Assembly: GCA_036005845.1 (NCBI GenBank)
Contig: DASYQD010000150.1
Location: forward strand, 5,389-69,388
DNA length: 64,000 bases
Source of the DNA: DASYQD01 sp036005845
Lineage (GTDB): Bacteria; Acidobacteriota; Thermoanaerobaculia; Multivoradales; JAIOJS01
Direction of reading: 5' to 3'
Positions 53,758 through 63,300 of this stretch are shown here, piece by piece. The notes beneath the pieces are model-generated. The model was not told the DNA's origin. It made no database searches and was given only the letters and a program-made list of their open reading frames with translations. The translations under genes and the position numbers were made by a program. Each line of letters begins with the position of its first letter. The first letter of the stretch is position 1.

Positions 53758-54835
53758 CGGCGAGCTTCTTGCCGCGCTTGTCGAGCAGCCAGCTCCGGGA
53801 CGCGTCGATCGTCACCGACGAGCTCCAGCCCAGCGGCGCCGAGGCGCTCGTCGGCAACGCCACCGCGAGGAAGCGGCCGGGCACCGAGTTGAGCAGGCCC
53901 TTCGGCGAGGTGAAGCTCACCACCAGCTCGCCGGGCACCGACCGCTCGATGCGGTACGTCGACTTGCCGTAGCGCGGGTCCATGCGCACCGCCGGCGCGC
54001 CGCCCTGCGCCGCCGGGTCCCAGCGCAGCGTCACCTGGCCGCCGAAGACGGCGAAGGGCTCGGCCGTCTCGACGCCCATCTCGGCGACTTCGCCCGGAGC
54101 CAGCTCGTCGCCCTCGGCGCCGAGCTCGTACGGGGCGCGCGCCGTGCGCACGCGGAGCTGGCCTTGCAGCGGCTCGACCGTCACCGCCGCGCCGCTGGGA
54201 TCGGTGAGCCCCGTGGCCGCCGGGTCGATGTCGAGGTCGTAGACGCTGCCCGGCGCCGCGTTGTTGTCGAGGCGGAAGAAGAGCACCGCCAGCGGCCCGT
54301 CCGCGGCATTCACGGCGGCCGCGTTGGAGTGGAACTGCACGCTGGCGCTCTGCGAGTCGACGGCGTTGCTGGTGCTCGTCGTCGTCACCGCGTCGTCGGC
54401 GGCGCTGAAGACGATGCCGCGGACGAAAGTGAGCGGCCGCGCCGGGTTGGCAACCGCTTCGGCGGCGATGCCGAGCGCCTTCGCCGGCGACTTGTGGACG
54501 CGCACGGTGATACGGCCCTGGCGCAGCGGCCGCGCCGCGTAGGTGCGGATGACGAGCGCCACCATGCCGCCCGGCTTGCCGACCGCGTCGTTGAGCCGCA
54601 GCTTCAGCGTGTCGTGACCGCCGCCGCCACCACCACCACCGCCGTCGTCCCCGCCGCCGTCGCCGCCGCTCTTGAGCCCGGCGATCTTCGCCAGGGTGGC
54701 GCCGTCGAAGCGTTGCGCGCTCCATGCCGCGGTGGGAGCACCGAGCATCAACGCTACCGCGAAGATCATCAGCGCCGCGAAGAGTCGCCGCGCATTTGTC
54801 GTCGTCGTCGTCGCCGTCGTCATGTCGAGTCTCAT
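53723..54835 (-). CDS. Secreted protein with two cohesin-like beta modules
   Basis: 370 residues from ATG 54835 (overlapping the anti-sigma stop as ATGA). After a signal peptide (AALMIFAVALMLGAPTAAWSA) a Gly/Asp-rich linker leads to two beta-sandwich modules; the first begins LKLRLNDAVGKPGGMVALVIR and the second GEVAEMGVETAEPFAVFGGQVTLRWD, both with the strand order of cohesin-type domains. A dockerin partner was not found nearby. It could be a surface or adhesion protein controlled by the adjacent sigma factor. Confidence 0.72.
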   Translation of the reverse strand: MRLDMTTATTTTTNARRLFAALMIFAVALMLGAPTAAWSAQRFDGATLAKIAGLKSGGDGGGDDGGGGGGGGGHDTLKLRLNDAVGKPGGMVALVIRTYAARPLRQGRITVRVHKSPAKALGIAAEAVANPARPLTFVRGIVFSAADDAVTTTSTSNAVDSQSASVQFHSNAAAVNAADGPLAVLFFRLDNNAAPGSVYDLDIDPAATGLTDPSGAAVTVEPLQGQLRVRTARAPYELGAEGDELAPGEVAEMGVETAEPFAVFGGQVTLRWDPAAQGGAPAVRMDPRYGKSTYRIERSVPGELVVSFTSPKGLLNSVPGRFLAVALPTSASAPLGWSSSVTIDASRSWLLDKRGKKLAVSFEAGSLDFR

Positions 54836-55647
54836 CGTAAGCCCTCCGTTCCGTCGCTCTCGGGCAGCGGCCGCACGCGGAACCGTGCCGGGGCCGACCT
54901 GCCGATCGTCGAGCCGTCCGTCGCCAGCCCTTCGACCGTCCACTCGTAGCTCACCGCGCGCTTCAGGTTCGCCGCGACCGCCGCCGGCAAAGGCGCCGAG
55001 GTCGCCGCGGCCTTCGTTTCCCAGAGCACCGTGCCGTCGACGCCGGAGAGCCGCACGCGGTAGGCGACGGCGCCGGCAACTGATTTCCACCGCAGCTCGA
55101 GCGGCGGCTCGGCGACCTCGCCCACCGGCGAGACCAGCTCGACCTCGCCGCCGCGGACGATGCCGCCGTGCGGCGGCGCAGGGAGGCTCGGCGGCCGCTC
55201 GTAGAACGTGCGCGCCGTCAACCCCATCGCCACCACCAGCACCGCCGCCGCGGCGAAGCGGACCCACGTCCGCACCGCTGCCCGTCCACGGAAGGGAACG
55301 ACGCGACCGGTGGCCGGCATTCCCGCGGGGCTGGCGGCGGGCTGCGCCGGCGCATCGCCCTGTGCCGCCGGGACCGGCTCGCCGCGCAGGCGCGCCGTCA
55401 CCCAGTCGACGTCGGCGGACGAGGCGCCCGACTCGCCCGCGTCGAACGCGCGCGCCAGCTCCCGCTCGGCGCGGCAGGCCGGGCAGGCATCCGCGTGCGC
55501 CTCCAACCGCCGGCGCTGCTCGGGCGATAGCGCCGCCATCTCTTCCGCCAGATAGGCCTCGGGCGGCGGGCAACCGGCGGCCGCGTCGGCGTAGGCGTCG
55601 CGCAGCCACTGGGAAAGCTCGCGGCGGGTCGGGGTCGCGTCGCTCAC
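54832..55647 (-). CDS. Membrane anti-sigma factor with zinc-finger N terminus
   Basis: 271 residues from GTG 55647. Residues of about 25-65 are a zf-HC2-like anti-sigma zinc finger (HADACPACRAE). A single membrane helix (FAAAAVLVVAMGLTARTF, about 130-148) is followed by an outside beta domain (PPLELRWKSVAGAVAYRVRLSG) that resembles a fibronectin-type fold. It follows the sigma-factor gene with a four-base overlap, as expected of a cognate pair. GTG has GGGAGG upstream. Confidence 0.88.
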   Translation of the reverse strand: MSDATPTRRELSQWLRDAYADAAAGCPPPEAYLAEEMAALSPEQRRRLEAHADACPACRAERELARAFDAGESGASSADVDWVTARLRGEPVPAAQGDAPAQPAASPAGMPATGRVVPFRGRAAVRTWVRFAAAAVLVVAMGLTARTFYERPPSLPAPPHGGIVRGGEVELVSPVGEVAEPPLELRWKSVAGAVAYRVRLSGVDGTVLWETKAAATSAPLPAAVAANLKRAVSYEWTVEGLATDGSTIGRSAPARFRVRPLPESDGTEGLR

Positions 55648-56243
55648 CACGCACCTCCCTGGCGCGCCAGCCAGGTGCCGAAGCGCCGCTCGAGCTTGCG
55701 CCGGCCGGCCACCACGTACGCCTTGGCGCCGGAGCGGTTGGGCAGGGCGAGCAGCTCGGTGATCGCCGGCAGGGTCATGCCGTCCACGTAGTGCAGGTAG
55801 AGCACCTTGGCCTCCAGCGGCTCGAGGTCGTCGCGCATCGCGTCGCCCAAGGCCGCGAGCACCTGGTCGTTGCCGACGACGGTCTCCGCGTCGGGAGCGG
55901 GATCGACAGGCTCGGCGGCCGCCTCGTCGTCGAGGCTCTCCGCCCGCCGCCGCCGTGCCGCCTCGCCGCGGTTGATGGCGACGCGCCGCGCCACGGTGTA
56001 GAGCCAGGTCGAGAAGCGGCTCTCGCCGCGAAACGAGCCCAGCCGCTCGTGGACGCGCAGGAACACCTCCTGCGCCAGGTCGGCCGCCTCCTCCCGGTCG
56101 CGGCAGAAGCGCAGGCTCCAGGCCGCCACCTGCCGGTGATAGCGCGCGAACAGCGCGCCGCGCGCCGCTTCGGCGTCGGCGCCGCCGCCGGCCTCGCACG
56201 CGCGGGCGATGAGCTGCTCGTCGCTGAGCGAGTCGAGGTCCAT
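55644..56243 (-). CDS. ECF-type sigma-70 RNA polymerase sigma factor
   Basis: 199 residues from ATG 56243. Region 2 is ARYHRQVAAWSLRFCRDREEAADLAQEVFLRVHERLGSF, with the usual core-binding helix, and region 4 is LEAKVLYLHYVDGMTLPAITELLALP, the -35 DNA-binding helix-turn-helix. The linker between them is acidic. It heads the operon sigma / anti-sigma / cohesin-like, and most likely controls it. Confidence 0.93.
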   Translation of the reverse strand: MDLDSLSDEQLIARACEAGGGADAEAARGALFARYHRQVAAWSLRFCRDREEAADLAQEVFLRVHERLGSFRGESRFSTWLYTVARRVAINRGEAARRRRAESLDDEAAAEPVDPAPDAETVVGNDQVLAALGDAMRDDLEPLEAKVLYLHYVDGMTLPAITELLALPNRSGAKAYVVAGRRKLERRFGTWLARQGGAW

Positions 56244-56429
56244 GCCGCTCCCACCTTCGCGGCGCAAGGATAGCGGCCAATCACCGGCCCGGCGTCGCAT
56301 CGCGGGGTGGGAGACTCGTCGCGCCTGGGTAGGGCCGCGCTCCCCGCATCGTCTCGCATGCACGATGAGACAGCGCGGCGGGCGCGCGGGAACAGGCGGC
56401 CGCGATTCTGCGCTGCGCTTTCCCCGCCG

Positions 56430-57710
56430 CTAGAGCAGCCGCCGCGGCGGGATGACGACGTTGGCGAGCAGGATGCCTGTCGCCAGCGCGATCGCCACCA
56501 GCGTGGTGGCGAAGGCGGTCTGCACGCCCGACAGCACGTCGCGCTCGAGCAGGGCCTGCAGGCTGCGGAAGCCGAGGCTGCCCGGCACCAGCACGATGAG
56601 GCCGGGCACCTGCAGCACGGCCGCGGGGCGCCGCAGGAGGCGCGCGTAGAGGTTGCCGGCGATGCCGACGAGGAGCGCGCCGACGAAGGCACTGAGCTGC
56701 GGGCCCAACACGTGGGCGCCGAGCCGCACCCCCTCGATGGCGAGCACGCCGGCGAGCAGCACCCAGCCGGCGTCGCGCGGCCGCGCCCGCAGCAGCACGG
56801 TGAACGACAGGCCGGCGGCGAGCAGCGCCGCCCACCGCCACGCCTCGCCCAGCGGCTGGGGTGTGACGGGCGGCGCGTGGCGGCCGACGATCGCGGCGCC
56901 GATCTGCGAGCCGACGGCGACGCCGAGCGCGATGGCGAAGAAGAGCGCCACCGCGCCGGCGAGGCGCGCGCTGCCGGAGACGAGCTGTCGGCTCGCCAGC
57001 TCGCTGATCGACACCGTCAGCGTCAGGCCGGGAACGAGCACGATGAGGCCCGCCAGCGTGACGAGGAAGACCGACAGCGGCGGCAGCATCGCCGCGGCGA
57101 CGGTGGCGACGAGCGAGGCGAGCAGCGCCGCCAGCGGCTCGAAGAGGCGCCCGAGGGCGACGGTGCGGCTGGCGACCACGGCGAGCACGCCGGTGAGCAG
57201 GCCGACGCCGGTCGCCGCCGCGATCTCGCGCAGCCCGCCGCCGAGGAACTGCGCTGCAGCGCCGGAAGCCAGCGCGAACGACAGCGTGGTGAGCAGCGGA
57301 CCGTAACGCGGCGCGGTGCGGTCGAAGCGGTGCAGCTCGGCCGCCGCCTCGCGCGGCTCGAGCCGCCCCTCGGCGAGGCGGCCGAGCAGCTCGTCGAGGT
57401 CCGACATCCGTTCGAGATTCACCTCGCCCGGCTGCACGCGTTCGAGGATGGTGCGCCGTTGCCCGTGCGCGTCGGCGAAGCTGGCGAAGAGCGCGGTCGG
57501 CGTCGAGAAGTACTGCCCGGCAATGCCCAACCGCCGCGCCGCCGCTTCCATGCCCTCCTCGATGCGGTGCGCCGGGCTGCCGGCGGCGTGCAGCGCGCGG
57601 CCCAGCCGCATCACCAGCTCGGGTGGGTCGGCGCTGCGCTCGTCGAGGTCGTCGGCGAGCGCCGGCGGCGGCGCCACCAGGGCGCCGAACGGCGTGTCGT
57701 CGACGGCCAC
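56430..57710 (-). CDS. ThrE-family threonine/serine exporter
   Basis: 426 residues from GTG 57710. An N-terminal cytoplasmic domain (ELVMRLGRALHAAGSPAHRIEEGM) with the acidic motif of DUF1212 is followed by about ten membrane helices (such as TGVLAVVASRTVALG, LLAAGLSFTVLL, LLVGIAGNLYARLL), the ThrE plan. These proteins export threonine and serine by proton motive force. The 186 bases after its stop hold only weak inverted repeats. Confidence 0.9.
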   Translation of the reverse strand: MAVDDTPFGALVAPPPALADDLDERSADPPELVMRLGRALHAAGSPAHRIEEGMEAAARRLGIAGQYFSTPTALFASFADAHGQRRTILERVQPGEVNLERMSDLDELLGRLAEGRLEPREAAAELHRFDRTAPRYGPLLTTLSFALASGAAAQFLGGGLREIAAATGVGLLTGVLAVVASRTVALGRLFEPLAALLASLVATVAAAMLPPLSVFLVTLAGLIVLVPGLTLTVSISELASRQLVSGSARLAGAVALFFAIALGVAVGSQIGAAIVGRHAPPVTPQPLGEAWRWAALLAAGLSFTVLLRARPRDAGWVLLAGVLAIEGVRLGAHVLGPQLSAFVGALLVGIAGNLYARLLRRPAAVLQVPGLIVLVPGSLGFRSLQALLERDVLSGVQTAFATTLVAIALATGILLANVVIPPRRLL

Positions 57711-57754
57711 CGGTCAGCTCCTCGTCGCGCGCCGCGGTTCGGCCATCGCCGCGC

Positions 57755-58735
57755 TCAGCGCGCGCAACGCACGCGACTTACAGATGCGACGGCTTCCCAG
57801 CGCCGGTCGAGCGCGGCCTCGAGCTTCTTGCGCTCGAGCTCGGGCATCGCCTCGCGCCGCTCGCCGATCTCGCGCAGCAGCGCGGCGAGCTCGCGCTCGT
57901 CGATCGCGCTCGCGATCTTCTGCTGCAGCTCGTAGTACGCCGGCGACGCCTCGCCGCACAGCTCGTGCAGGAAGGCGTAGCTCTGCCGGTGCACGGGACA
58001 GGGGCCGTGACGGCGCACCGCCTCCTGGTGCTCGGCGGTGCAATACCCCTTGTGGCGCGCGAAGCCGTAGGCCGGGTATTGCGCGTCGAGCTCCACCATC
58101 AGCCGGTCGCGGTGCACCTTGGCGACGATCGAGGCGGCGGCGATCGAGAAGTTGATGCCGTCGCCCTTGTTGAACGGGTTCTGTGGCATCGGCAGCCCGG
58201 GCACCTGCCGCGCGTCGACGAGCACGTGCTGCGGCACCATCGGCAGCGCCTCGACGGCGCGCCGCATCGCCTGCAGCGCCGCCTGGTAGATGTTGATGCG
58301 GTCGATCTCCTCCACCTCGGCGGTGCCGATCGCCACGCCCTCGGCCTGCTCGAGGATCTCCACCGCCAGCCGCTCGCGCGTCGGCCGGTCGAGCTTCTTG
58401 CTGTCGTCGACACCGTCGATCTCGACGTCGGGCGGGAAGACGACGGCCGCCGCGACGACGGGGCCGGCGAGCGGCCCGACGCCGACCTCGTCGACGCCGG
58501 CGATCCAACGTACGCCGGTGCGCCAGAGCACGCGCTCGAAGTTGAGCAGCGCGTCGAGATGCAGGCTGCGCTGCTTCTCCTTGCCGACGCGCTTCTTGAG
58601 CGACAGGTAGAGCTGGCGCACGCCGCGCCGCGGGTCGCGGCCGATCTTCTTGAGCGCCTGCGGCGACACCACGCCGCCGCGCGCGGCGACCCACTCGCGC
58701 AGCTCGGGGAGCGACATGTTGGCGGGGTCGAACAT
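57755..58735 (-). CDS. rnhB: Ribonuclease HII with N-terminal extension
   Basis: 326 residues from ATG 58735. The RNase HII core begins with GVDEVGVGPLAGPVVAAAVV, in which the Asp-Glu pair is conserved although the usual DEAGRGPLAG reads DEVGVGPLAG; later acidic sites are in LVDARQVPG and VHRDRLM. The enzyme removes RNA from RNA-DNA hybrids, including single ribonucleotides. A roughly 75-residue helical N-terminal extension (ELREWVAARGG...) resembles that of Gram-positive RNase HII. The start overlaps the stop of the upstream gene (TGATG). Confidence 0.9.
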   Translation of the reverse strand: MFDPANMSLPELREWVAARGGVVSPQALKKIGRDPRRGVRQLYLSLKKRVGKEKQRSLHLDALLNFERVLWRTGVRWIAGVDEVGVGPLAGPVVAAAVVFPPDVEIDGVDDSKKLDRPTRERLAVEILEQAEGVAIGTAEVEEIDRINIYQAALQAMRRAVEALPMVPQHVLVDARQVPGLPMPQNPFNKGDGINFSIAAASIVAKVHRDRLMVELDAQYPAYGFARHKGYCTAEHQEAVRRHGPCPVHRQSYAFLHELCGEASPAYYELQQKIASAIDERELAALLREIGERREAMPELERKKLEAALDRRWEAVASVSRVRCAR

Positions 58736-60048
58736 CACAGGAACGGGGTCAGCATACCCGCGAAGCGATCGGCGATCCGGTGCCGCGTGGTGCGGCGGCG
58801 CCACGCCTCGCGCGTGATCTCGCGGCTGTGGACGAGGTCGCCCTCGAACTCCTTGGCCAGGCGCTCGCCCACCTCGTCGTCGAGCGTCACCAGGTTGCAC
58901 TCGGCGTTGAACTGGAAGGAGCGGAAGTCGAGGTTGGTCGAGCCGACGACGCTGCAGTAGCGGTCGGCCACCATCGTCTTGGCGTGCAGGAAGGCGCGCT
59001 CGTACTCGAAGATGCGCACGCCCTTGCGCAGCAGGCGCGAGTACCAGCCGTGCCCGGCATGGACGAGGATGCGCACGTCGCTCTTCGCCGGCAGCAGCAG
59101 CCGCACGTCGACGCCGCGCGCCGCGGCGCGGCCGAGCAGCGCCACCGCCTTGTGCCCGGGCGCGAAGTAGGCGTTGGTGAGCCACAGCGTCTTCTCGGCG
59201 GCGGCGGAGATGGCGGCGAGCGTGGCGGCAGTCTCGACGTGGCCGCGGCCCGGCCGCGAGTCGAGCACCAGCGAGCGGGCCGGAGCGTCGACGTTGGCGG
59301 GCGGCGGCGTCACCGGCAGCACCTTGCCGCGAGCGCGCTCCCAGCCTTCGGCGAAGACGACCGCCAGGTCCCACGCCACCGGCCCTTCGATGCGCACGTG
59401 GGTGTCGCGCATGGCGCCCGGCGCGATGCGCCGCTTGCGCAGCGTGAACGACGAGTACTCGTCGGCGATGTTCATGCCGCCGGTGAAGCCGACGAGGCGG
59501 TCGATGACGAGGATCTTCCGGTGGTCGCGGAAGGCGTGCCACCAGAGGTCGGGGAAGAGGCGGTGGAAGAGGTGCACCTCGATGCCGTCGGCCTGCATCT
59601 GCTTCCAGAACGCCGCCGCGGTGGAGAACGAGCCGATGGCGTCGGCCAGCACGCACACCCGCACCCCGCGCTTGGCGGCGGCGGTGAGGCACTGCGCGAA
59701 GCGTTTACCGGTCGAGTCGTCGGTGAAGATGTAGAACTCGACCAGCACCTCGGCCTGCGCGGCGTCGATGGCGGCGAGCATCGAGCGCGTCGCCTCCTCG
59801 CCGTCGCAGTACACCTCGATGCGGTTGCCGCCCCACCACGTCTCGCCGCCGTCGATGCGCGACAGCAGCGCCGCGAAGCCGGGATCGCGCAGGCCGCCGG
59901 GCAGCGCCCGCGCCAACCGCCCCACCTTCAGCGGCCGCAGCTCGCGCGGCAACCGCCACCCCGGCAACGGCCGCAGGAAGGCCTTGAGCGAGCGAGGCTT
60001 ACGGGCACTACGGTGCGGCGGCGAAGGCGTCGGTTGCGGCTGGGACAA
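58735..60048 (-). CDS. Phospholipase D-type cardiolipin synthase-like protein
   Basis: 437 residues if TTG 60048 is used. Two HKD motifs are present: HRKILVIDR near residue 176 and HAKTMVADRYCSVVGSTNLD near residue 355, both with the conserved His, Lys and Asp. They form one active site, typically for cardiolipin or related phospholipid synthesis or for phosphodiester cleavage. Residues upstream of 60048 look non-biological, and GAAGG lies four bases before the TTG, so I did not use the earlier in-frame ATG at 60324. An N-terminal membrane helix is not obvious. Confidence 0.82.
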   Translation of the reverse strand: MSQPQPTPSPPHRSARKPRSLKAFLRPLPGWRLPRELRPLKVGRLARALPGGLRDPGFAALLSRIDGGETWWGGNRIEVYCDGEEATRSMLAAIDAAQAEVLVEFYIFTDDSTGKRFAQCLTAAAKRGVRVCVLADAIGSFSTAAAFWKQMQADGIEVHLFHRLFPDLWWHAFRDHRKILVIDRLVGFTGGMNIADEYSSFTLRKRRIAPGAMRDTHVRIEGPVAWDLAVVFAEGWERARGKVLPVTPPPANVDAPARSLVLDSRPGRGHVETAATLAAISAAAEKTLWLTNAYFAPGHKAVALLGRAAARGVDVRLLLPAKSDVRILVHAGHGWYSRLLRKGVRIFEYERAFLHAKTMVADRYCSVVGSTNLDFRSFQFNAECNLVTLDDEVGERLAKEFEGDLVHSREITREAWRRRTTRHRIADRFAGMLTPFL

Positions 60049-60339
60049 GGCCTTCGATGGTAACTGGCCGCGGTGGAGCAGATCAACTTCGCGACCGTCA
60101 TCGCAAGGTGATGTAGCGACGAGACCGTCTCGCTGTCGAGTCGAAGCGCTGGATAGCGCCGCGGTGGCTCGCCTACGGTTTGGCCCCACGTTCACGCGGC
60201 GCGGCTTGCGTGAAGCGCCTAGGCTGGCTGCCGCGCCGCCAACGTACGTGGAACGTGGAGAAAACGCACGTCCGCGTCCGTCTATAAAGGACACAGCAAG
60301 CCATTCTGTTGGATAGCCCTTCATTGGAGGCTCGTACTC
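60049..60339 (+). promoter_or_regulatory. Intergenic region with TATAAA box before the large secreted gene
   Basis: About 290 bases with no supported gene between the phospholipase gene and the large secreted gene. TATAAA at 60283-60288 could be a -10 box; no TTGACA-like hexamer is present at the right spacing. A GGAGG lies nine bases before ATG 60340, which sets the start. Confidence 0.35.
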
Positions 60340-63300
60340 ATGCGCTCCACCCTTCTCCTCCCGGCCGTCTGCTTAGTGGTCAGTGCGTGGCTTCTCAGTA
60401 CGCTCTCTGCTCAGGCGGCGACTCAATCCTGCTCCTACCCATACGGTGTCGATGCCGACACAGTCGCGCTCTGGCACTTCGATGACGCCGACACTGGCGG
60501 GCCAAGTGCTGCGGACGCCACGGGATTTCACACTGCTGAGGTACACGGCACTCCCTCCGTCTCGGCGAGTCCCTATGGCCGTGCCTGGCAGCTCGCCGGC
60601 CAGAACAGCGGCCAATATCTCTCGGTGCCCGATGCGCCTGACCTCGACGGCTTCCCGCAGGTCACCGTCGAGGAGTGGTTCTACCCAATGGCGGCGCCGA
60701 TCGGCCGACACGATCTCGTGGGGAAAGGCCAGCACACGGGCAGCAACCCGCCTGGCGTCTCCTTCCAATACGAGCTCGGGACTCTTACGGACTCCGGCGA
60801 CCCGCAGCACATTCAGTACACCTTCTTTCTGGGACAGCCGCACATTGGGGCCAATGTCGGAGTTGATTCCCCTGTCAAACACGAGCTGAACCAATGGCAC
60901 TACGTCGCCGCCACTTACGACGGCCAACGCATCCGGCTGTACGTGAACGGTGTGCTAGAGGCTCAGAGCGCTGTCGTGCCCAACATCTCGGTGAGCAACT
61001 CAAATCCAGTGTGGATCAACACGCTTGAGTATCCGATCGGCTCAAACATGTTCAACGAGAACGGCGGCGTTGCGGGCATCATCGATGAAATCAGGATAAG
61101 TCGGAGGGCGCGTTCGGATGTCGAGATCGCCACTGCGCATGCGGCACGCGAGTGCGGAGCGATTGCAAGCCTCTCTATCGCGCCAATTGCCAGCCCGGTC
61201 GCGGTCGGCACGCCGTTTCCCATAACCGTGACCGCATTGGACGACGCCGGCAATTCCGTCAATCGCAACGGCCAAGTGGAACTCGCAGTCTCGGGCGCAC
61301 GTGTAAGCCCTAATCGCCTACCCTTCACTCATGGTATCGCCGCGGGCAACGTCAGCGTTGATGCGCCGGGCGAACAGCTCGTCTTGTCAGCGCGCGCCGC
61401 CGGTAGGCTCGCCTTCAGCAACCCGTTCACCGCAACTGGAGGTTCAGTGAGCGGCTCAGGGTACCTGCGAGTGCGGATCCGCAACGCACTAGGTGAGCCG
61501 CAAAACCAGCTCCGCGTGACCCTGACGCGAAACGCAACCGGGGGAGAGTACTCGCTCTTCGGAGGAGTCCAGGGCATCTACAACAGTCTCCCAGTGCCCG
61601 CTGGCGCGTATCAATTACGGGCTGAATACCTCGACTCTTCTATCGCCTTGCGGCCCACGCCGGTGACAATCATCCCTGGTGGACGTCCGGTCGTTCTCGA
61701 AGTATGGTCCGTTCACTGTCCGATTGGCGCCGAAGCCACCACGCCCATTCTCATAGTCCCCGGGTTTGCCGGATCGAGTACTGCAAACTGTCCCGGGATG
61801 CTTCTCGGTGGCAGCGTTCCGCGAATGCCCCCGAGCTCTCCCGCATTCGATGATCCTGCGTGGGGCATCTTTGACGAAGAACTTCTTACCGGACCCGGCA
61901 TGTGCTCGCCTTGGGGGCTCACACGCAAGCCAGGCGAGGGACCGGAGTGGACCGTCTTGCGGGATACCCTAAGAAGCCGGAACGCCGCCTACGATGTTGG
62001 ATGCTATCTGTTTCCTGTGCCATGGGATTGGCGTCTTGAGTTGGAGGAGGCGCGGAAGCAGTATCTCTCCAAGTGGATCGATCGGGCGAAGGCCGTTACG
62101 GGTGCCACCAAGGTACACATCATTACCCACAGCACAGGGGCCATTCTCGCGCGGAGCTACATAACGAGCACAGACTACGCAGACGACGTCGACAAGCTAG
62201 CCTTGGTTGCGCCGCCAAACCAAGGGGTGGCGCAAATGTACTGGGCTCGGCAAGGCGGTGAGATCGAGCGACTTGCCTGTGAAACCGACACTCCTTTCTA
62301 TCGCGTTCTTCTTCGGGATCAGATTCAGACCGTGCGCGGCACCCCTCCAGAGTGCCGAGCTACGAGGTTCTGTCGCACTCAGGCGCCCGGCGTGCCGACC
62401 TGCACCTGCATTCCCTGCGATCCCGCCGTTCATCTGGGCTGCGTTGAAGAAGCGAACTGGAACCCACTGGCATGCCGCGCCGAGGTCCAAGATTTTCTGC
62501 AGAACGATGTGCAATCCACGCAGGGACTGCTCCCTACGTTCTCGTTGAACCCGACCGATCCGAGCAACGTATTAACCAACGATACCAATGAGCTACTCAC
62601 CTGTCTGAACGCCTGTGAGCAGACCACCGGTCCGAGCCCCAGCGCTTGCGGTTGCGATGATGGATCGCGCCTCGTGCCTGGCCAAAGCGGCATTGAGACT
62701 AAGGTTAGGACGATGCTCTTTCTCGGCGATGGTGAGACAACGATCGAGCGCATTCACCGACGGCCGACGCCAAGCGGTCTGTTGAACCTTGGCCTGTATC
62801 CGGACGGTGCACCACTTGACCAAAGTATTGGCTCATTCTCGAGCCGAGTAACTGTAAAAGAGGGAGATGGGACCGTATTGACGGAAAGCGCCCTGATACC
62901 CGGACGACCCGACCTCAACGCTGCGGCGAACGTGAAAGTCGCGTTGGGAACTCACCTCCAGACAGTTGGGCGGCTGAGTTGCGAGATCGCAGACTTCCTA
63001 CTTGGCCCTGGTGGATGTCCTGACCAGCGAGTCAGCTCAGCCGCTTCTTCCCATGAGCTGGTCGGAATCTCGCTTGATGGCAGGGCACAGTTCCTGGTTA
63101 GTAACCGACTCGGCGCCCGTACAGGGGTTGACCCTTCCACCATGGAAGTAGCGGAGAGCCTGCCCGACTCTTCCCTCAAGATCGATGGCGGCAATCAGGA
63201 GGTGGGCATTACTGACCCGGCTGATGACAATCTGGATATCGTCGTTCACAGCACATGGGACGAGCAATATCGCTTCTCGCTATCCTATGATGTCGGTGGT

